A DNA stretch of 64,000 bases from Symsagittifera roscoffensis. Lineage: Eukaryota > Xenacoelomorpha > Acoela > Convolutidae. Both the position numbers and the translations under genes were made by a program. Below, piece after piece: positions 24,401 to 31,046 of this stretch; the first letter of the stretch is position 1, and every line of letters begins with the position of its first letter. The notes below the pieces were generated by a model, which was not told the DNA's origin, did no database searches, and saw only the letters and a program-made list of their open reading frames with translations. Location of the stretch: the NCBI RefSeq assembly GCF_963678635.1, contig NC_087062.1, forward strand, positions 45,024,395 to 45,088,394, given 5' to 3'.

Positions 24401-27400
24401 TGGAAACTTGTGTTCTTTCCCAATGGAGATTTTTGTCAAACATTATTATGCTTAAAAATGTAAAATTAAGCTGCAAAATAGTGACACATGGATATTTTCA
24501 GAGCTACGTTGAAGCTGGAACCCCTTCTTAACTATCTTCCCACATCTTCGATCCAGTTCGAGCTATCAGAACGTTTGTCAATCAGTGAACTCAGCGACAA
24601 CTCTAGCGCTACTCCAGACCTCCTATCGCCCACCAATTTCACCTTTAATAACCAAAGTGAAGGTCAGACAAAGCAAAGGGGCTCCAAAAAGTCTCCTCAG
24701 GAGAATAGAATGGATATGATGGAGAGGTTGAAACGTCTACAGGAGACGGCGTCTTCGGGACAACAGCCGGCACCCGAGCTCAGTTTCGCCCCTGCCGAGG
24801 AGACGGAAGGTGGAGTAGGGGGAACTGAGAGTGTGTCGGATAGTAAGACTAGTCTATCCAGTGGGGGAGGAGGGGGTCATTGTGTGGGCGTGTCTTCAGG
24901 TATGGAGTGGATTGTAAAACGAATGTACGCAATGTGTGCAGAGATATCCGCATCATATGTGCAGGTGAGGCTGATCGGGTATCTGAGACGCAAAAATAAC
25001 AATCTTCCACTTGCTATTAAAGAAATTCCAGTTGTTTTAATTCTATTAAAGATAATTAGCAGTTTGTTAGTCCTCAGTTTAACTAGATGTAGGCAATATA
25101 ATTTTTTGTAGATGCATCTGGACAAACAAGGAGATCTGGACTTGGAGAGGATCTCGAGTCAGCCTCTGTTCCTCTTGATCCCAGACGAATCTAACCTCCC
25201 GAAACACAAGAAGTCTTTCCTCTTCAAGTTAGTACTTCAAACTCTAGTTTAAGTTCACTGCTGTTTTTAAAGGCTAGTAATGCCGTAGTTTTTTGTGTGA
25301 ATCTTGAGCAAAACGGTTTCAATTTTACCAATTTGTTAGTTTTTTTCATTTGGAAGGTTTTTTCCTACCGATTTTGGCCTCTTATGAAGACGTTTTACAC
25401 GGTTCATTGCAGAGATTTCACGAGCGAGCCGACAATAAATGAGGAAGATGAGCCTATGGAAATCAGGGCGCCGAACAAGAAGGAGTCTATGGAATGGGGT
25501 ACCTTGCCAGTGGGAATGTCGTCTGTCGAGGGATCCGCAGGGGACTTCTACGAGGACTCGACCAAGATGTACACTGTGGCCACAAACAAGACCATCAAGA
25601 ACATGATGAAGGTATTGTTTTGTATTTGACTATATCTTTTGAAAAACTACATATTCTGCTGTCAAAATTGCAGCTCTTAAAACTCAGATTCCTCCAAACT
25701 GGAAGAAAGAATGATTTACCATCAAACAATTTCGAGATCGTTGTCATATACTAACCTCATCAATATGAGTTGTTAAGTAATCGGTGGGAAATGGGACATA
25801 ATTTAAACCCTATTGAGGCAAACTTTATCTTGACTTTTGAGATCGTGCTCCAAGGAGAGAGTGCTCAAAGGACAACGAAAAGTTATATCTCACAACCAAA
25901 AGTCTTCTAAGTTAGATACTTTTTGCTTTTGATGTTACTAATTGCATATTTTCTAAAGGAGTACAAAAAGAGGAAAGTGCAACATTCGCGCTCTGTATTT
26001 GTGAGGAAGCCTTTCCAGGAGATGAAGGATCCGGCATACGACCCCAACAAGTCTGCGGACGACAACTACCAACAGGTGCATAGATAGTTAATAGTATGTT
26101 GTGTCAAGTCTTGTAGCATGCCAGCCTTACCAATTGATTAAACTTATTATCATTAAAATGATGTATCATATGAATTACTGTGGTCAGGACATTCTTTGCT
26201 TGATTTGCAACAACCAGTTACTTCTTCTAATGAGTGCTGGTAGCAAACAAAGGAGGCAGCAAAACCTTCAAGATTTCAAAAATGAGAAAAGCTCCCTATT
26301 GAAGTACGTGAAAGCATCATTAGAAATTGAATGGTCCTGCACTCAAATTTGTTTCTCATAGACGAGGAATATATCTGGCTAGGAGTTTATAATTTAAGAA
26401 TAGTTTGGTGGTTTCAGGATGATCTTGACGATACCTTGGTCAGTACTTATTTGCAAATTTTAGCTCATGAGTTTCAATGACAAAAGATTGCTCATTATAC
26501 TAACCAACAAAGCCAGAGAACTGAACATCTAATCAAGCTTATTGATATCATTCTGTTAACATGACTGCATGATTGGAAACATGTGCGTTGGCAATCTTTC
26601 GAAGGGATTTATTTCGAGATAAGCGCCTCTTAACGCAATTTACCCGGCTTGATTTTGTTTGTTGACATTTATTAATCCTAAGAACTAATTGAATTTAAAA
26701 ATATAGCTCGAAATGAAAATCAAAATTAAACCGTTTAAAAACTAACAAAATTGTTTTTTTTTTGTTAAGTGTTAATGAATGTGGTGAAGACAATTATATA
26801 GGTCGAATTCACCAGCGGATTTAGGAGGGACCCCCCTCAGCGATTTGACCCCCTGCCGAGACAAAAGGTCCCTCTTTGTATTATTCTGAGGTATTCATTT
26901 TTGGCTCACTGACTCTAAAGTTTTTCTTAAGGCGACTTTGGCACCAAAATATACTAATTTTGAGGGGGCAGCGCGCGGCAAAAAAATGCGATTTTTTTGG
27001 TAAAATTTTTCAAAAATTTCCTAAAAACCTGTTTTATAGTGATTTGGCAGAGCTCGGAAAATCAATTTGGTCGACCAAAAAAAAGGTCGACAAAATTTTC
27101 GAATTTTTTTGAAAATCTGCCCTCATCCCCCTCGAGAAAGTCCTAGATCCGCCCACTAGTCGAGTTGATTTATTGATACAGGAAAACTCTTTAGTTTTTT
27201 TTAGTGCTTTGGTCTGACTTCGATTTTTTCACGTTCAGTTCATTTAGTGTGTTAAAAGGATGGCAAGCTACACTATCGAACAGCAGGAAGCGTAAAGGTC
27301 ATGATAAACATCAATGATTTTTAGTTTATTGAATTATCAGCGAGACAAAAAAGTATTGATCCAGTTTTCTCTCATTAGGATAATTTAATCAAAAAAGTGT

Positions 27401-28463
27401 CAATCATAAATTATTTCTGAATTTCAGAGGTTTAACGACCATATAACTTTTTTTTGAAACTTGAAATTCAAGTCAGTCATTGCGTTCGGTTTTCTTGCGT
27501 TCATTGACACTTTTTACACTTGCGAGGTTTAGCGAGCATAGTGCAATAGTAAGACTATTTTTTTCCAACCTATGTAGCAAATATTAGTGCCACTTTTGGT
27601 GGCATCTTTACGGCTTTTGGATAGCATGTACCTTGACATTCGATTAGTAGTAATAAGTCAACACAGTTGATGCTTTTTTTAAATTGATCATATGAACCGA
27701 AAAAAGCTATTTGTATCAAAGCACAGAAAAAAAACCTATTTCACATTTTTTCAAGCTCAACATATTGCGCAATTTTTTTGAAATGCATATTTTATACATA
27801 GTTTGGCTGAATGCTTTATTACATGCAAAGTTAGTGTGGATGCCTCCAGTTTGTTTTTATTCTAAATTATTACATGCAAATTTGTTTCGATAAGTATTTA
27901 ATGCCACTTTTGCTGCATCGCATTTACAATTTATTAGCATGCTTCATTTGTGGCTAGTGTTGGTAAATTGTCAAGGGCTTGTTTAGCAGATGTGCTAAAT
28001 CTCCAAGTCGTAGGATCTTCAGGCATAGCAACAAACTTAATTTTCTAAGCTTATTTTCACCTTCTTTCTATTTATGGAGCTGTTTTGTTGTCGTTTTGTC
28101 GCTTCTGTGTCCAACTTGATGTTGGCTATGTTTATTAATTTTACTTGATTAAATGACGCAGGAAATTTTTTTTTGGTGATTATTGATATTAACTTTTATC
28201 TGTGGCGTGTTCAGATGGAGATCTCTTTGCAGCAGAAGAGTTCCATTATCAGAGATTCGGATGCTAAGATCCAGGCATGGACTGAGATGATCACCGGCAT
28301 GATCCAACTCATTCAGTTTCCCAGCGATCCCCTCTTCAAAGACCTCCTCCCAGTTACTTTCCCTGTCATCAACCAGCTCATGTGTCACGTGACCAACCCC
28401 CTCGTCAGACAGGCAGTTTTCGACTACATGAACAGAATTTCACGCATATACAACTTCGTTTAG
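367..28463 (+). CDS. ARFGEF3: ARFGEF3 (BIG3) orthologue, whole gene, 22 coding exons
   Basis: This is the only well-conserved cellular gene I recognise here. Translated exons follow the BIG3/ARFGEF3 protein in order from its first residues (KAIKESC) to its last block (DAKIQAWTEM ... CHVTNPLVRQAV). Coding segments: 367-451, 4196-4464, 4747-4772, 4836-5585, 6340-6594, 6777-7064, 7359-7624, 12096-12277, 12524-13414, 13545-14229, 14551-14880, 15066-15327, 15457-16889, 22005-22297, 22935-23288, 23437-23824, 24077-24320, 24502-24964, 25112-25227, 25413-25611, 25959-26075, 28215-28463. They sum to 8,145 nt in one frame, 2,714 residues, longer than the vertebrate protein mainly through exons 4 and 9. 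From family knowledge, BIG3 is a DCB-HUS-HDS scaffold related to Arf GEFs but with a degenerate, probably inactive Sec7 region. In vertebrates it acts on secretory granules, including insulin granules. No Sec7 motif is visible here either. Least certain are exon 3, the start of exon 4 and the exon 9/10 junction. Confidence 0.93.
593..700 (+). mobile_element. tRNA-derived SINE head
   Basis: A box A-like tagtcgcgtggtaaagc is followed at tRNA spacing by a box B-like gggttgagttacc. The spacing and the acceptor-like ends fit a tRNA-derived SINE promoter. It lies inside intron 1 and the body beyond about 700 is not defined. A tRNA gene is unlikely because the stems do not pair well. Confidence 0.55.
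815..905 (+). repeat. 80-bp dispersed repeat, copy A
   Basis: It shares ttacccttgcgata, ggtattgcaa, cgggta and cgtaaataactttg, in the same order, with 1942-2022. The two copies lie 1.1 kb apart in intron 1. Confidence 0.6.
1942..2022 (+). repeat. 80-bp dispersed repeat, copy B
   Basis: This is the direct copy of 815-905. It has a few extra bases (caac) before ggtattgcaa and otherwise the same order of blocks. Confidence 0.6.
2468..3320 (+). repeat. Old dispersed repeat related to 31.2-32.0 kb
   Basis: The recurring phrase 'aactaccctgcca / caaatttgagat(g/a)aaggg' appears about every 150-200 bp here and again in 31230-32000. This suggests diverged copies of one repeat family. No coding potential is visible. 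Confidence 0.4.
3840..4035 (+). mobile_element. tRNA-derived SINE, second type
   Basis: A tRNA-like 5' part ends in a box B-like gtgggttgaatctcg at 3886-3900. A GC-richer body (tcatccggtgggaccagg, ccatggaagcaagggg) follows that is unlike the AT-rich surroundings. The body differs from the SINEs in introns 7 and 13. Confidence 0.6.
4196..4464 (+). CDS. ARFGEF3: ARFGEF3 exon 2 (residues 29-118)
   Basis: The acceptor tttag|aattg completes the split codon from exon 1. The exon encodes LLLALDSKNSKLCGYAIDGL and the LPDDVLVAIMK end that leads into the DCB-like helices of BIG3. It ends in phase 0 at aag|gtcagt. Confidence 0.92.
4747..4772 (+). CDS. ARFGEF3: ARFGEF3 exon 3, 26 nt (KEACVQPL)
   Basis: A 26-nt exon lies between ttacag| and |gtgagt. 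It continues exon 2 in phase 0 and ends in phase 2, which fits an acceptor at 4835/4836. With exon 4 it fills the gap in the BIG3 alignment before LCLAVQKT. It is too short to be certain. Confidence 0.6.
4836..5585 (+). CDS. ARFGEF3: ARFGEF3 exon 4 (residues 127-377)
   Basis: The acceptor actggtag|cgag completes a serine codon and gives SEIFGCDVFQLCLAVQKT. TAIRGTLLQMISNICYQL follows, a clear DCB-domain match. The second half is a less conserved linker rich in Asn/Ser with LCPTLISILGNPRNLKTV, a BIG3 signature. It ends in phase 2 at gcgag|gtaatg. An alternative start at 4864 would lose nine residues and break the join with exon 3. Confidence 0.82.
5586..6339 (+). other. ARFGEF3 intron 4
   Basis: This 754-bp AT-rich intron shows no repeat or gene that I could recognise. 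Confidence 0.8.
6340..6594 (+). CDS. ARFGEF3: ARFGEF3 exon 5 (residues 377-462)
   Basis: The acceptor caatttag|aaac restores an arginine codon. AGELLRLVG, MRPVLQSMFHRILLFPPP and RLEALRAVNEY make this one of the best-conserved blocks of the protein. It ends inside the LLKL|IMDG motif at ct|gttagt, phase 2. Confidence 0.95.
6777..7064 (+). CDS. ARFGEF3: ARFGEF3 exon 6 (residues 462-558)
   Basis: The acceptor tttag|catt completes the leucine codon and starts IMDGICEAVYSYNSHVSSEA. In BIG3 this stretch stands where catalytic Sec7 sequence begins in BIG1/BIG2. It ends at ttcg|gtgaga, phase 2. Confidence 0.93.
7359..7624 (+). CDS. ARFGEF3: ARFGEF3 exon 7 (residues 558-647)
   Basis: The acceptor attgcag|gaga gives ...LFRRREFGSM, aligning with the conserved FRWQRR segment of BIG3. 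The rest is an acidic, Gly/Ser-rich linker. It ends at cccag|gtcagt, phase 1. Confidence 0.85.
9768..9873 (+). repeat. Short direct duplication (about 50 bp)
   Basis: Two neighbouring blocks share 'attaaaaac(t/c)(a/g)tc...ttggcggcatgatta'-type sequence, with gcggcatgatta identical in both. This is an imperfect tandem copy with no coding role. Confidence 0.45.
10571..10860 (+). mobile_element. tRNA-derived SINE with R-type body
   Basis: A tRNA-like head (ggcctgtggcgcag, then gaggtgcaatccg as box B) is followed by a T-rich body with gagctg-tttttt-gtcgttttcttgc and gaagtgcagcgtcg. The same head-plus-body order recurs at 11460, 17498 and 27960, which defines a family. Confidence 0.6.
11298..11660 (+). 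repeat. 110-bp tandem duplication carrying SINE heads
   Basis: Blocks starting gcattcgaaatttc (11298) and gcattggaaatttc (11408) repeat the same sequence. Both run into a tRNA-like head (cgtccgtggctaagtgg type, box A). The second continues through box B (gatcgaatccg) into the T-rich SINE body ending near gaagtgaagcgtagcttcgc. Confidence 0.6.
12096..12277 (+). CDS. ARFGEF3: ARFGEF3 exon 8 (residues 647-707)
   Basis: The acceptor tgtttag|cccc joins in phase 1 and the exon ends cleanly at gaat|gtaagt in phase 0. The content is a charged linker (MSLAEELKNSAKV, SPDEDEEQ) with no clear BIG3 match. Support is the frame and splice sites. Confidence 0.75.
12524..13414 (+). CDS. ARFGEF3: ARFGEF3 exon 9 (residues 708-1004), acidic linker
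   Basis: The acceptor ggcttag|catg starts HDHESAHSES and the exon stays open for 297 codons. It is strongly acidic (EEDSTMTH, EDEEDVFHENENNEQ) and Ser-rich, then has a more structured end (PPVSPDFMISKLTSQIS). I chose the donor gacaag|gtttat in phase 0 because it joins the next acceptor in frame. Internal introns cannot be excluded. It occupies the place of the poorly conserved middle of BIG3. Confidence 0.75.
13545..14229 (+). CDS. ARFGEF3: ARFGEF3 exon 10 (residues 1005-1233)
   Basis: The acceptor gtcctag|gtaac gives an open frame into VKVFDITDDPEQG. A charged coiled-coil-like run (ERQALERRVEVERLAQEKV) follows, then conserved LDQALLKFASDFCAEV, LNADGVYIATYYTLLLNLKL and SGVLVYLSSTWLSELY. It ends in MLT(D) at g|gtaggt, phase 1. 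Confidence 0.9.
14551..14880 (+). CDS. ARFGEF3: ARFGEF3 exon 11 (residues 1233-1343)
   Basis: The acceptor tttttttag|atattgac restores DIDGMGNLELGGMM. SRRILLAVWDTILDVLAQPL and REAICLSLEGLRNAAQLSCALG are direct BIG3 matches. It ends in phase 1. Confidence 0.95.
15066..15327 (+). CDS. ARFGEF3: ARFGEF3 exon 12 (residues 1343-1430)
   Basis: The acceptor gatag|gcgtg completes the glycine codon of SCALG. The exon ends with LSMEALLSVGLEIGSHCHDC, which is nearly invariant in BIG3, and WKFIFR split at ag|gtctta. Confidence 0.93.
15457..16889 (+). CDS. ARFGEF3: ARFGEF3 exon 13 (residues 1430-1908)
   Basis: This is the largest exon. It contains the HDS-like core: LHLFRMGEIILKCIR, HVMRAWSIVAPHFVEASCH, SSIHNILTEILNHC, EALFKPFESMLRLEL, SGWRPLFGSLRAVRV, VFDVFDAFLNTDNVYVFAN and LYCSNILASIYKMPLKP. 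All are in BIG3 order. It ends DDETG split at g|gttag, phase 1. Confidence 0.97.
17102..17116 (+). CDS. ARFGEF3: Candidate 15-nt cassette microexon of ARFGEF3
   Basis: gcaaaaagtacacag is bounded by tctgctttcag| and |gtaagt, both strong splice sites. It is symmetric (15 nt, phase 1 to 1) and would add KKYTG between DETG and IVRVW. The form without it matches other BIG3 proteins, so it would be an optional cassette. A TGC sits just upstream of the acceptor, as known for neural microexons of vertebrates. Confidence 0.5.
17498..17690 (+). mobile_element. SINE-like element (degenerate tRNA head plus body)
   Basis: A degenerate tRNA-like head ends in ggttggtggttcgatta (box B-like). The T-rich body follows (tttttcaaagcttattttt ... 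tgattgcctttttt) and resembles those at 10571 and 27960. Confidence 0.45.
17690..18330 (+). repeat. Two R1-type repeat bodies in tandem
   Basis: The series 'aagtgccaatcat / ttctagcaattcaaagagctttaa / ctatttttttctttgaaatt / aattgcgttcat / ccaactgtctgttggctatg' occurs at about 17690-17860 and again at 18100-18330. It is the 3' part of the R1 repeat seen at 22340, 26765 and 28955. Confidence 0.6.
18405..18697. mobile_element. TIR element, 293 bp, perfect 8-bp TSD
   Basis: The ends are GGATCTTTTTGACTATTCC and, inverted, GGATCTTGTTAACTATTCC, about 23 bp with two or three differences. Perfect copies of TCAGTTTT flank both sides (18397-18404 and 18698-18705). It has no coding capacity, so it is a non-autonomous DNA element. 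The 8-bp duplication fits hAT, P or piggyBac-unrelated superfamilies, and I cannot choose among them from ends alone. Confidence 0.75.
18820..19000 (+). repeat. 190-bp repeat, copy 1
   Basis: Shared blocks are ccattgaaaatgggga, gtattcgga(t/c)gtgtttta, caaaatcaggtaccaca and agctttttcag-cgtgactcgaacga. The copy at 19385 is direct and the one at 20702 is inverted. Confidence 0.6.
19385..19515 (+). repeat. 190-bp repeat, copy 2 (partial)
   Basis: The direct partial copy has gtattcggacgtgttttag and cgcaaaatcaggtaccaca followed by gagtgatatatc. A R1-like 'gtgctacttgcacagcaacc' phrase lies just upstream. Confidence 0.55.
20702..20890 (-). repeat. 190-bp repeat, copy 3 (inverted)
   Basis: Read on the minus strand it repeats the copy at 18820 nearly end to end. 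With that copy it could form a long stem in the intron 13 transcript, with a loop of about 1.7 kb. Confidence 0.6.
21639..21791. mobile_element. hAT-like MITE, 153 bp, perfect 8-bp TSD
   Basis: The ends are CAGGGGCGGATTT and, inverted, CAGGGGCGGATCT. The target duplication TGTTGGAT is perfect on both sides (21631-21638, 21792-21799). A G run (21652-21666) lies just inside the left end. An 8-bp duplication with C-A-G-G-G termini is typical of hAT-derived MITEs. A relative lies at 26810. Confidence 0.85.
22005..22297 (+). CDS. ARFGEF3: ARFGEF3 exon 14 (residues 1908-2005)
   Basis: The acceptor cttgtttag|gtatt completes the glycine codon. VWYLLLEGLTGAVTTCPKEY, LLFELLKAATEIPGPEFAVF and HLLLPMLHSWLRR follow the BIG3 HDS region. 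It ends HINH|gttagt, phase 0. Confidence 0.95.
22340..22810 (+). repeat. Dispersed repeat R1, copy a
   Basis: The order of blocks defines R1: gtagttcagactcttatataggtcg, caagaaaagtct, aggaaggcaaactt, ctatcgaacagcgaaag, ggtcacgaa, ttagtttcgaaaatgg, cccagcgaaataaa, ttctagaaaatcaaagagc and aattgcgtt. It is uninterrupted here and serves as the reference for the copies at 26765 and 28955. Confidence 0.65.
22935..23288 (+). CDS. ARFGEF3: ARFGEF3 exon 15 (residues 2006-2123)
   Basis: The acceptor tttttag|ttcgtg is in phase 0. LTQLLDLLVECVGQPNESVA, LGCSCIKHLLVSSGPNFTEQ and CERLQQLAKQ match BIG3. It ends at cag|gtgact in phase 0. Confidence 0.93.
23437..23824 (+). CDS. ARFGEF3: ARFGEF3 exon 16 (residues 2124-2253)
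   Basis: I chose the acceptor ctgcttag|gttttc over a later AG because VFLLDSQYA then continues AKQ exactly as in BIG3. The exon includes FVFIIYPPND and VPFRNIVVGLVSHQLLLQTL. It ends at cctg|gtaatt, phase 1. Confidence 0.92.
24077..24320 (+). CDS. ARFGEF3: ARFGEF3 exon 17 (residues 2253-2334)
   Basis: The acceptor cattgcag|tgtttc is followed by LLECLLDSYKMAADFDVRPG and AANLYRQVGASFTFYMHVL, conserved in BIG3. It ends at caa|gtgagt, phase 2. Confidence 0.95.
24502..24964 (+). CDS. ARFGEF3: ARFGEF3 exon 18 (residues 2334-2488)
   Basis: The acceptor attttcag|agctac leads into a disordered Ser/Gln/Gly-rich linker with SGGGGGHC. GMEWIVKRMYAMCAEISASY follows, aligning with the WLVKRLHKLC block of BIG3. 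It ends at gtgcag|gtgagg, phase 0. Confidence 0.93.
25112..25227 (+). CDS. ARFGEF3: ARFGEF3 exon 19 (residues 2489-2527)
   Basis: The acceptor ttttgtag|atgcat starts MHLDKQGDLD, matching the QMHLDLE segment. It ends FLFK split at caa|gttagt, phase 2. Confidence 0.92.
25413..25611 (+). CDS. ARFGEF3: ARFGEF3 exon 20 (residues 2527-2593)
   Basis: The acceptor cattgcag|agattt is used. The block ends with TKMYTVATNKTIKNMMK, which corresponds to KIYTMAADKTISKLM of BIG3. The donor is aag|gtattg, phase 0. Confidence 0.93.
25959..26075 (+). CDS. ARFGEF3: ARFGEF3 exon 21 (residues 2594-2632)
   Basis: The acceptor tctaaag|gagtac starts EYKKRKVQHSRSVF, the basic EYKKRK motif of BIG3. It ends YQQ|gtgcat, phase 0. 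Confidence 0.92.
26765..27600 (+). repeat. Dispersed repeat R1, copy b, split by a MITE
   Basis: R1 blocks (gtgaagacaattatataggtcg, then ggatggcaagctacactatcgaacagc, ggtcatgataaacatc, cagcgagacaaaaaagtattgatcc) continue on both sides of the element at 26810-27158. Confidence 0.65.
26810..27158. mobile_element. hAT-like MITE, longer relative of 21639 element
   Basis: The left end CACCAGCGGATTT and right end ATCCGCCCACTA are diverged versions of the 21639 ends. The inside shares ctcggaaaatcaatttggtc, aggtcgacaaaattt and ctcgagaaa-tcctagatccgccc. Flanks are gtcgaatt and gtcgagtt (7 of 8 match). It is non-coding. Confidence 0.75.
27955..28120 (+). mobile_element. SINE-like element, degenerate
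   Basis: A weak tRNA-like head (ggcttgtttagcagatg ... gtcgtaggatcttcagg) is followed by the same T-rich body as the 10571 SINE (ctaagcttattttcacc ... gagctgttttgttgtcgttttg). Confidence 0.45.
28215..28463 (+). CDS. ARFGEF3: ARFGEF3 exon 22, C-terminus (residues 2633-2714)
   Basis: The acceptor cgtgttcag|atggag starts MEISLQQKSSIIRDSDAKIQ. The conserved C-terminal block AWTEMITGMIQLIQ, FPVINQLMCHVTNPLVRQAV and SRIYNFV follows, then TAG at 28461-28463. The position of the stop agrees with BIG3. Confidence 0.96.
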   Translation: MEISLQQKSSIIRDSDAKIQAWTEMITGMIQLIQFPSDPLFKDLLPVTFPVINQLMCHVTNPLVRQAVFDYMNRISRIYNFV

Positions 28464-28497
28464 AACTCCGAGCTCGAACTGAACTTGTGTGAAAGCA

Positions 28498-28503
28498 AAT
28501 AAA
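28498..28503 (+). terminator. Polyadenylation signal AATAAA of ARFGEF3
   Basis: AATAAA lies 35 bp after the stop codon (gcAATAAA-aaaac context). It is the first canonical signal downstream, so a short 3' UTR is likely. Confidence 0.6.
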
Positions 28504-28954
28504 AAAACGGATGCTTTATGTAAACTACTAAGTAGCTAGTAGAGAAATCATCCCATATTTTGATGCTGTTTCATGTTTTAGCATCTTGGTGTTTTCTAGC
28601 TTGAGTTTCAGCTTAAAAATGGTGTAGAATACGTTATAGAACTATCATCATTCCATAGTACATGAATTAATATGTTACAACAAAGTAATGTAAATATGTT
28701 TAAAATGTTATATTTTGTTGAATGTTCTGGGGTTTCTTTCAGATTATTATGCTATTATTTGTGCAGTTAATAAGGTCAACAATTTTTGAATTTAATTTAA
28801 AATTCTACAAATGAAATCTTATATAGAATGTTAATATTGATGTAACTATGTTTATGATTTCCGAATTGCTTTATATAGGTGATTCCAATTCAATATATCC
28901 GAAATGTGTTCAAGTGTAACTGAACGTAGTGACGACAACTATTGAGGAAGGTTT
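28504..28954 (+). other. Intergenic, nothing recognised
   Basis: AT-rich sequence with no repeat or gene signal that I can support. Confidence 0.7.
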
Positions 28955-29122
28955 TCAAGGGTCGATGAACGTAGTTCAGACTCTTATATAGGTCGTGATG
29001 ATCTGTTTTTCAAGAAAAGTCTTATAGTTTGTTCAGGCTCAAATTTAGTTTTTCGCGGTTTGACTTTTGATTTGGTTTCAAGTTCAGTTCATTTCCTTTG
29101 TTAATAGGAAGGCAAACTCCAC

Positions 29123-30301
29123 GGTGGCGTCCCTCATGCTGGAGGGACCAAATGCTTGACATTTATTTTGGCTTATTTTCCGCCAATACAACAGTATTCA
29201 AAAAACTCAGGGAAATTGCGAAAATCGCTAAGTAAGCAAGTAATTCGAGGCCATTATTGTTAATATTTCCCGATTAGATAATAAGCAGATGAATGAAAAT
29301 AATGCCGGATCAAAGGCGGATTGGAACAAATTTAATGTTTTAAGAACCCCAATTTACAAGAACGGAAAAACAAATAACTAAATTTTTTATATCTGCAGCT
29401 GTTATATCTGCATCTATTATACTTACAATACAGTGCTGATTTAAATTAACCGGACGAAAGCGTTAAACTTGAAATTTAAAACAAGTTTTTTCCAAATTGG
29501 GTTGAGTTTAGGCGAAAGCTTATGGAGACAAAACTTATTTAAATTTTTAGCAGAATTAATATGGTGTTATTTGTTTAACGAAATTCAGGCCGAAAATTTT
29601 ACCCCAAAAATGGGTCATTTTGGCTTTTCTTAGTTAATCAAAAATTACGCCCAGTCGATCACACAAATACCCAGTCGATCACAGACATATTTATATCAAA
29701 GTGAGCCCCTTACGTAGCCCAACAAACTTTAAGAAGGTATAATCTCCAAAATATTGTATAAGTTAATTTATTTTTGTTTGATAGACAAAAAAGGTCGTTT
29801 TTACTGTATAAAATACCAACTTTTTTTTTAAAAACAATTTTTAAATAATTTGCAATTTTTTTTTGGAGATTATACCCTGGTTAAAATGAGTTGGGCTACG
29901 TAAGGGGCTCACTTTGATATAAATATGTCTGTGATCGACTGGGTATTTTCGGCGTAATTTTTGATTAACTAAGAAAAGCCAAAATGACCCATTTTTGGGG
30001 TAAAATTTTTGACCTGAATTTCGCTAAACAATTTACACCATATCAATTCTGCTAAAAATTTAAGCAAGTTTTGTCTTCATAAGCTTTCGCCTAAACTCAA
30101 CCCAATTTGAGAAAAACGCGTTTTAAATTTCAAGCTTAGCTCGTTTTGTCCGGTTGATTTAAATCAGCACTGTATTAAAATTTTCTGTTAATATTGACTT
30201 CGATTTTGTGAGAAAGGCCTTAAGCCAATAGGAACGTTCAAAGATTTTGATTGGTTGAAATTTTTCCAGCTTTCGGTCCCTCCAGCATGAGAAACCTCCC
30301 C
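29123..30301. mobile_element. Outer TIR foldback element, 9-bp TSD
   Basis: The ends carry imperfect 27-bp inverted repeats whose inner part CTCATGCTGGAGGGACC is identical (29133-29149 and, inverted, 30275-30291). AAACTCCAC flanks both sides (29114-29122, 30302-30310). The 9-bp duplication fits a Mutator-like or other non-autonomous DNA transposon. A second element is nested inside. No transposase ORF is visible. Confidence 0.75.
29431..30172. mobile_element. Nested foldback element, TA TSD (Tc1/mariner-like MITE)
   Basis: It begins CAGTGCTGATTTAAAT and ends with the inverted copy, flanked by TA at 29429-29430 and 30173-30174. The two arms, each about 310 bp, are inverted copies of one another with roughly 90% identity by eye and a spacer of about 110 bp. 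A shared stretch is taaggggctcactttgata. TA duplication and CAGTGCTG-type ends fit Tc1/mariner derivatives. Confidence 0.82.
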
Positions 30302-30539
30302 AAACTCCACTACCAAACTGCGAAAGAGAAGGTCACGAAAAACGTGATCGACTTCTAGTTTCGAAAATGGATTTTAATTTTCAGATTTTTCAGCGAAATA
30401 AATGTTTTACATATTGAGCCAGTTTTCTCAAATTGGGTTAGTTTATCAAAAAAGTGTCAATTATAAATGGTGCTAGAAATTCAAAGAGTTTCAAGGCAAT
30501 CCATTTTTGAAAGTTGAATTGCGTTCATTGACTCTTTTC

Positions 30540-31046
30540 TTCTTTCAGGAGGTCTTTCTAGTGCTCTGCACTAATATTGAAACGTTCCATCCGTCGTAGG
30601 TAGGTAAAAAGTTTTCCGGAGTTTCTGAATAATTGTTCGGTTTTGTTCGCGTCTCTTGTGAGTTGTTTGAGCCTGTCTCCTTTTTGGCACGTGAATATGT
30701 GATTATCTGTATCTGTTTCGCCGCAATCGAGACAACTTGGGTCATCAATAATGCCGGATCTCGCAAGGTCTGCTCTGGCCATTGATGAGTGTCCTGTGCG
30801 TAGTTGATTCCAGTTTACTTCTTGAAATCTCCTCATATTTTTCGGTCTCGTCTTCATGATTTTTCTCCATTCGCCTACGTTTTTCGCGTCTAGATTTCTG
30901 CCTTCTTTTCGTATGATTGATTTGGGTGGGTTGAGAGTAAGAGGCCGTTCAGTCTAATCGAGGCTGGTTGCTCCTTCGTTTCCTTCGATACAGCAGTGTG
31001 CAGGTACGCAGACCAACGTAGTCCGCCAGTCTTCTGTATCGCCTGT
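30540..31046 (-). mobile_element. 5'-truncated LINE, 13-bp TSD
   Basis: The minus strand encodes LRTGHSSMARADLARSGI followed by CLDCGETDTDNHIFTC, the C-terminal zinc-binding segment of non-LTR retrotransposon polymerases (H...C..CG...D..H....C pattern). Identical attgactcttttc lies at 30527-30539 and 31047-31059. The 5' part of the element is missing, as in target-primed insertions that abort. It sits inside R1 copy c. Confidence 0.85.

Larger units (their letters stand above)
26076..28214 (+). other. ARFGEF3 intron 21, repeat-bearing
   Basis: This 2.1-kb intron holds an R1 copy (26765-27600) that is split by a hAT-like MITE, and a SINE-like element near 27960. Nothing recognisable lies in 26076-26760. 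Confidence 0.75.
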
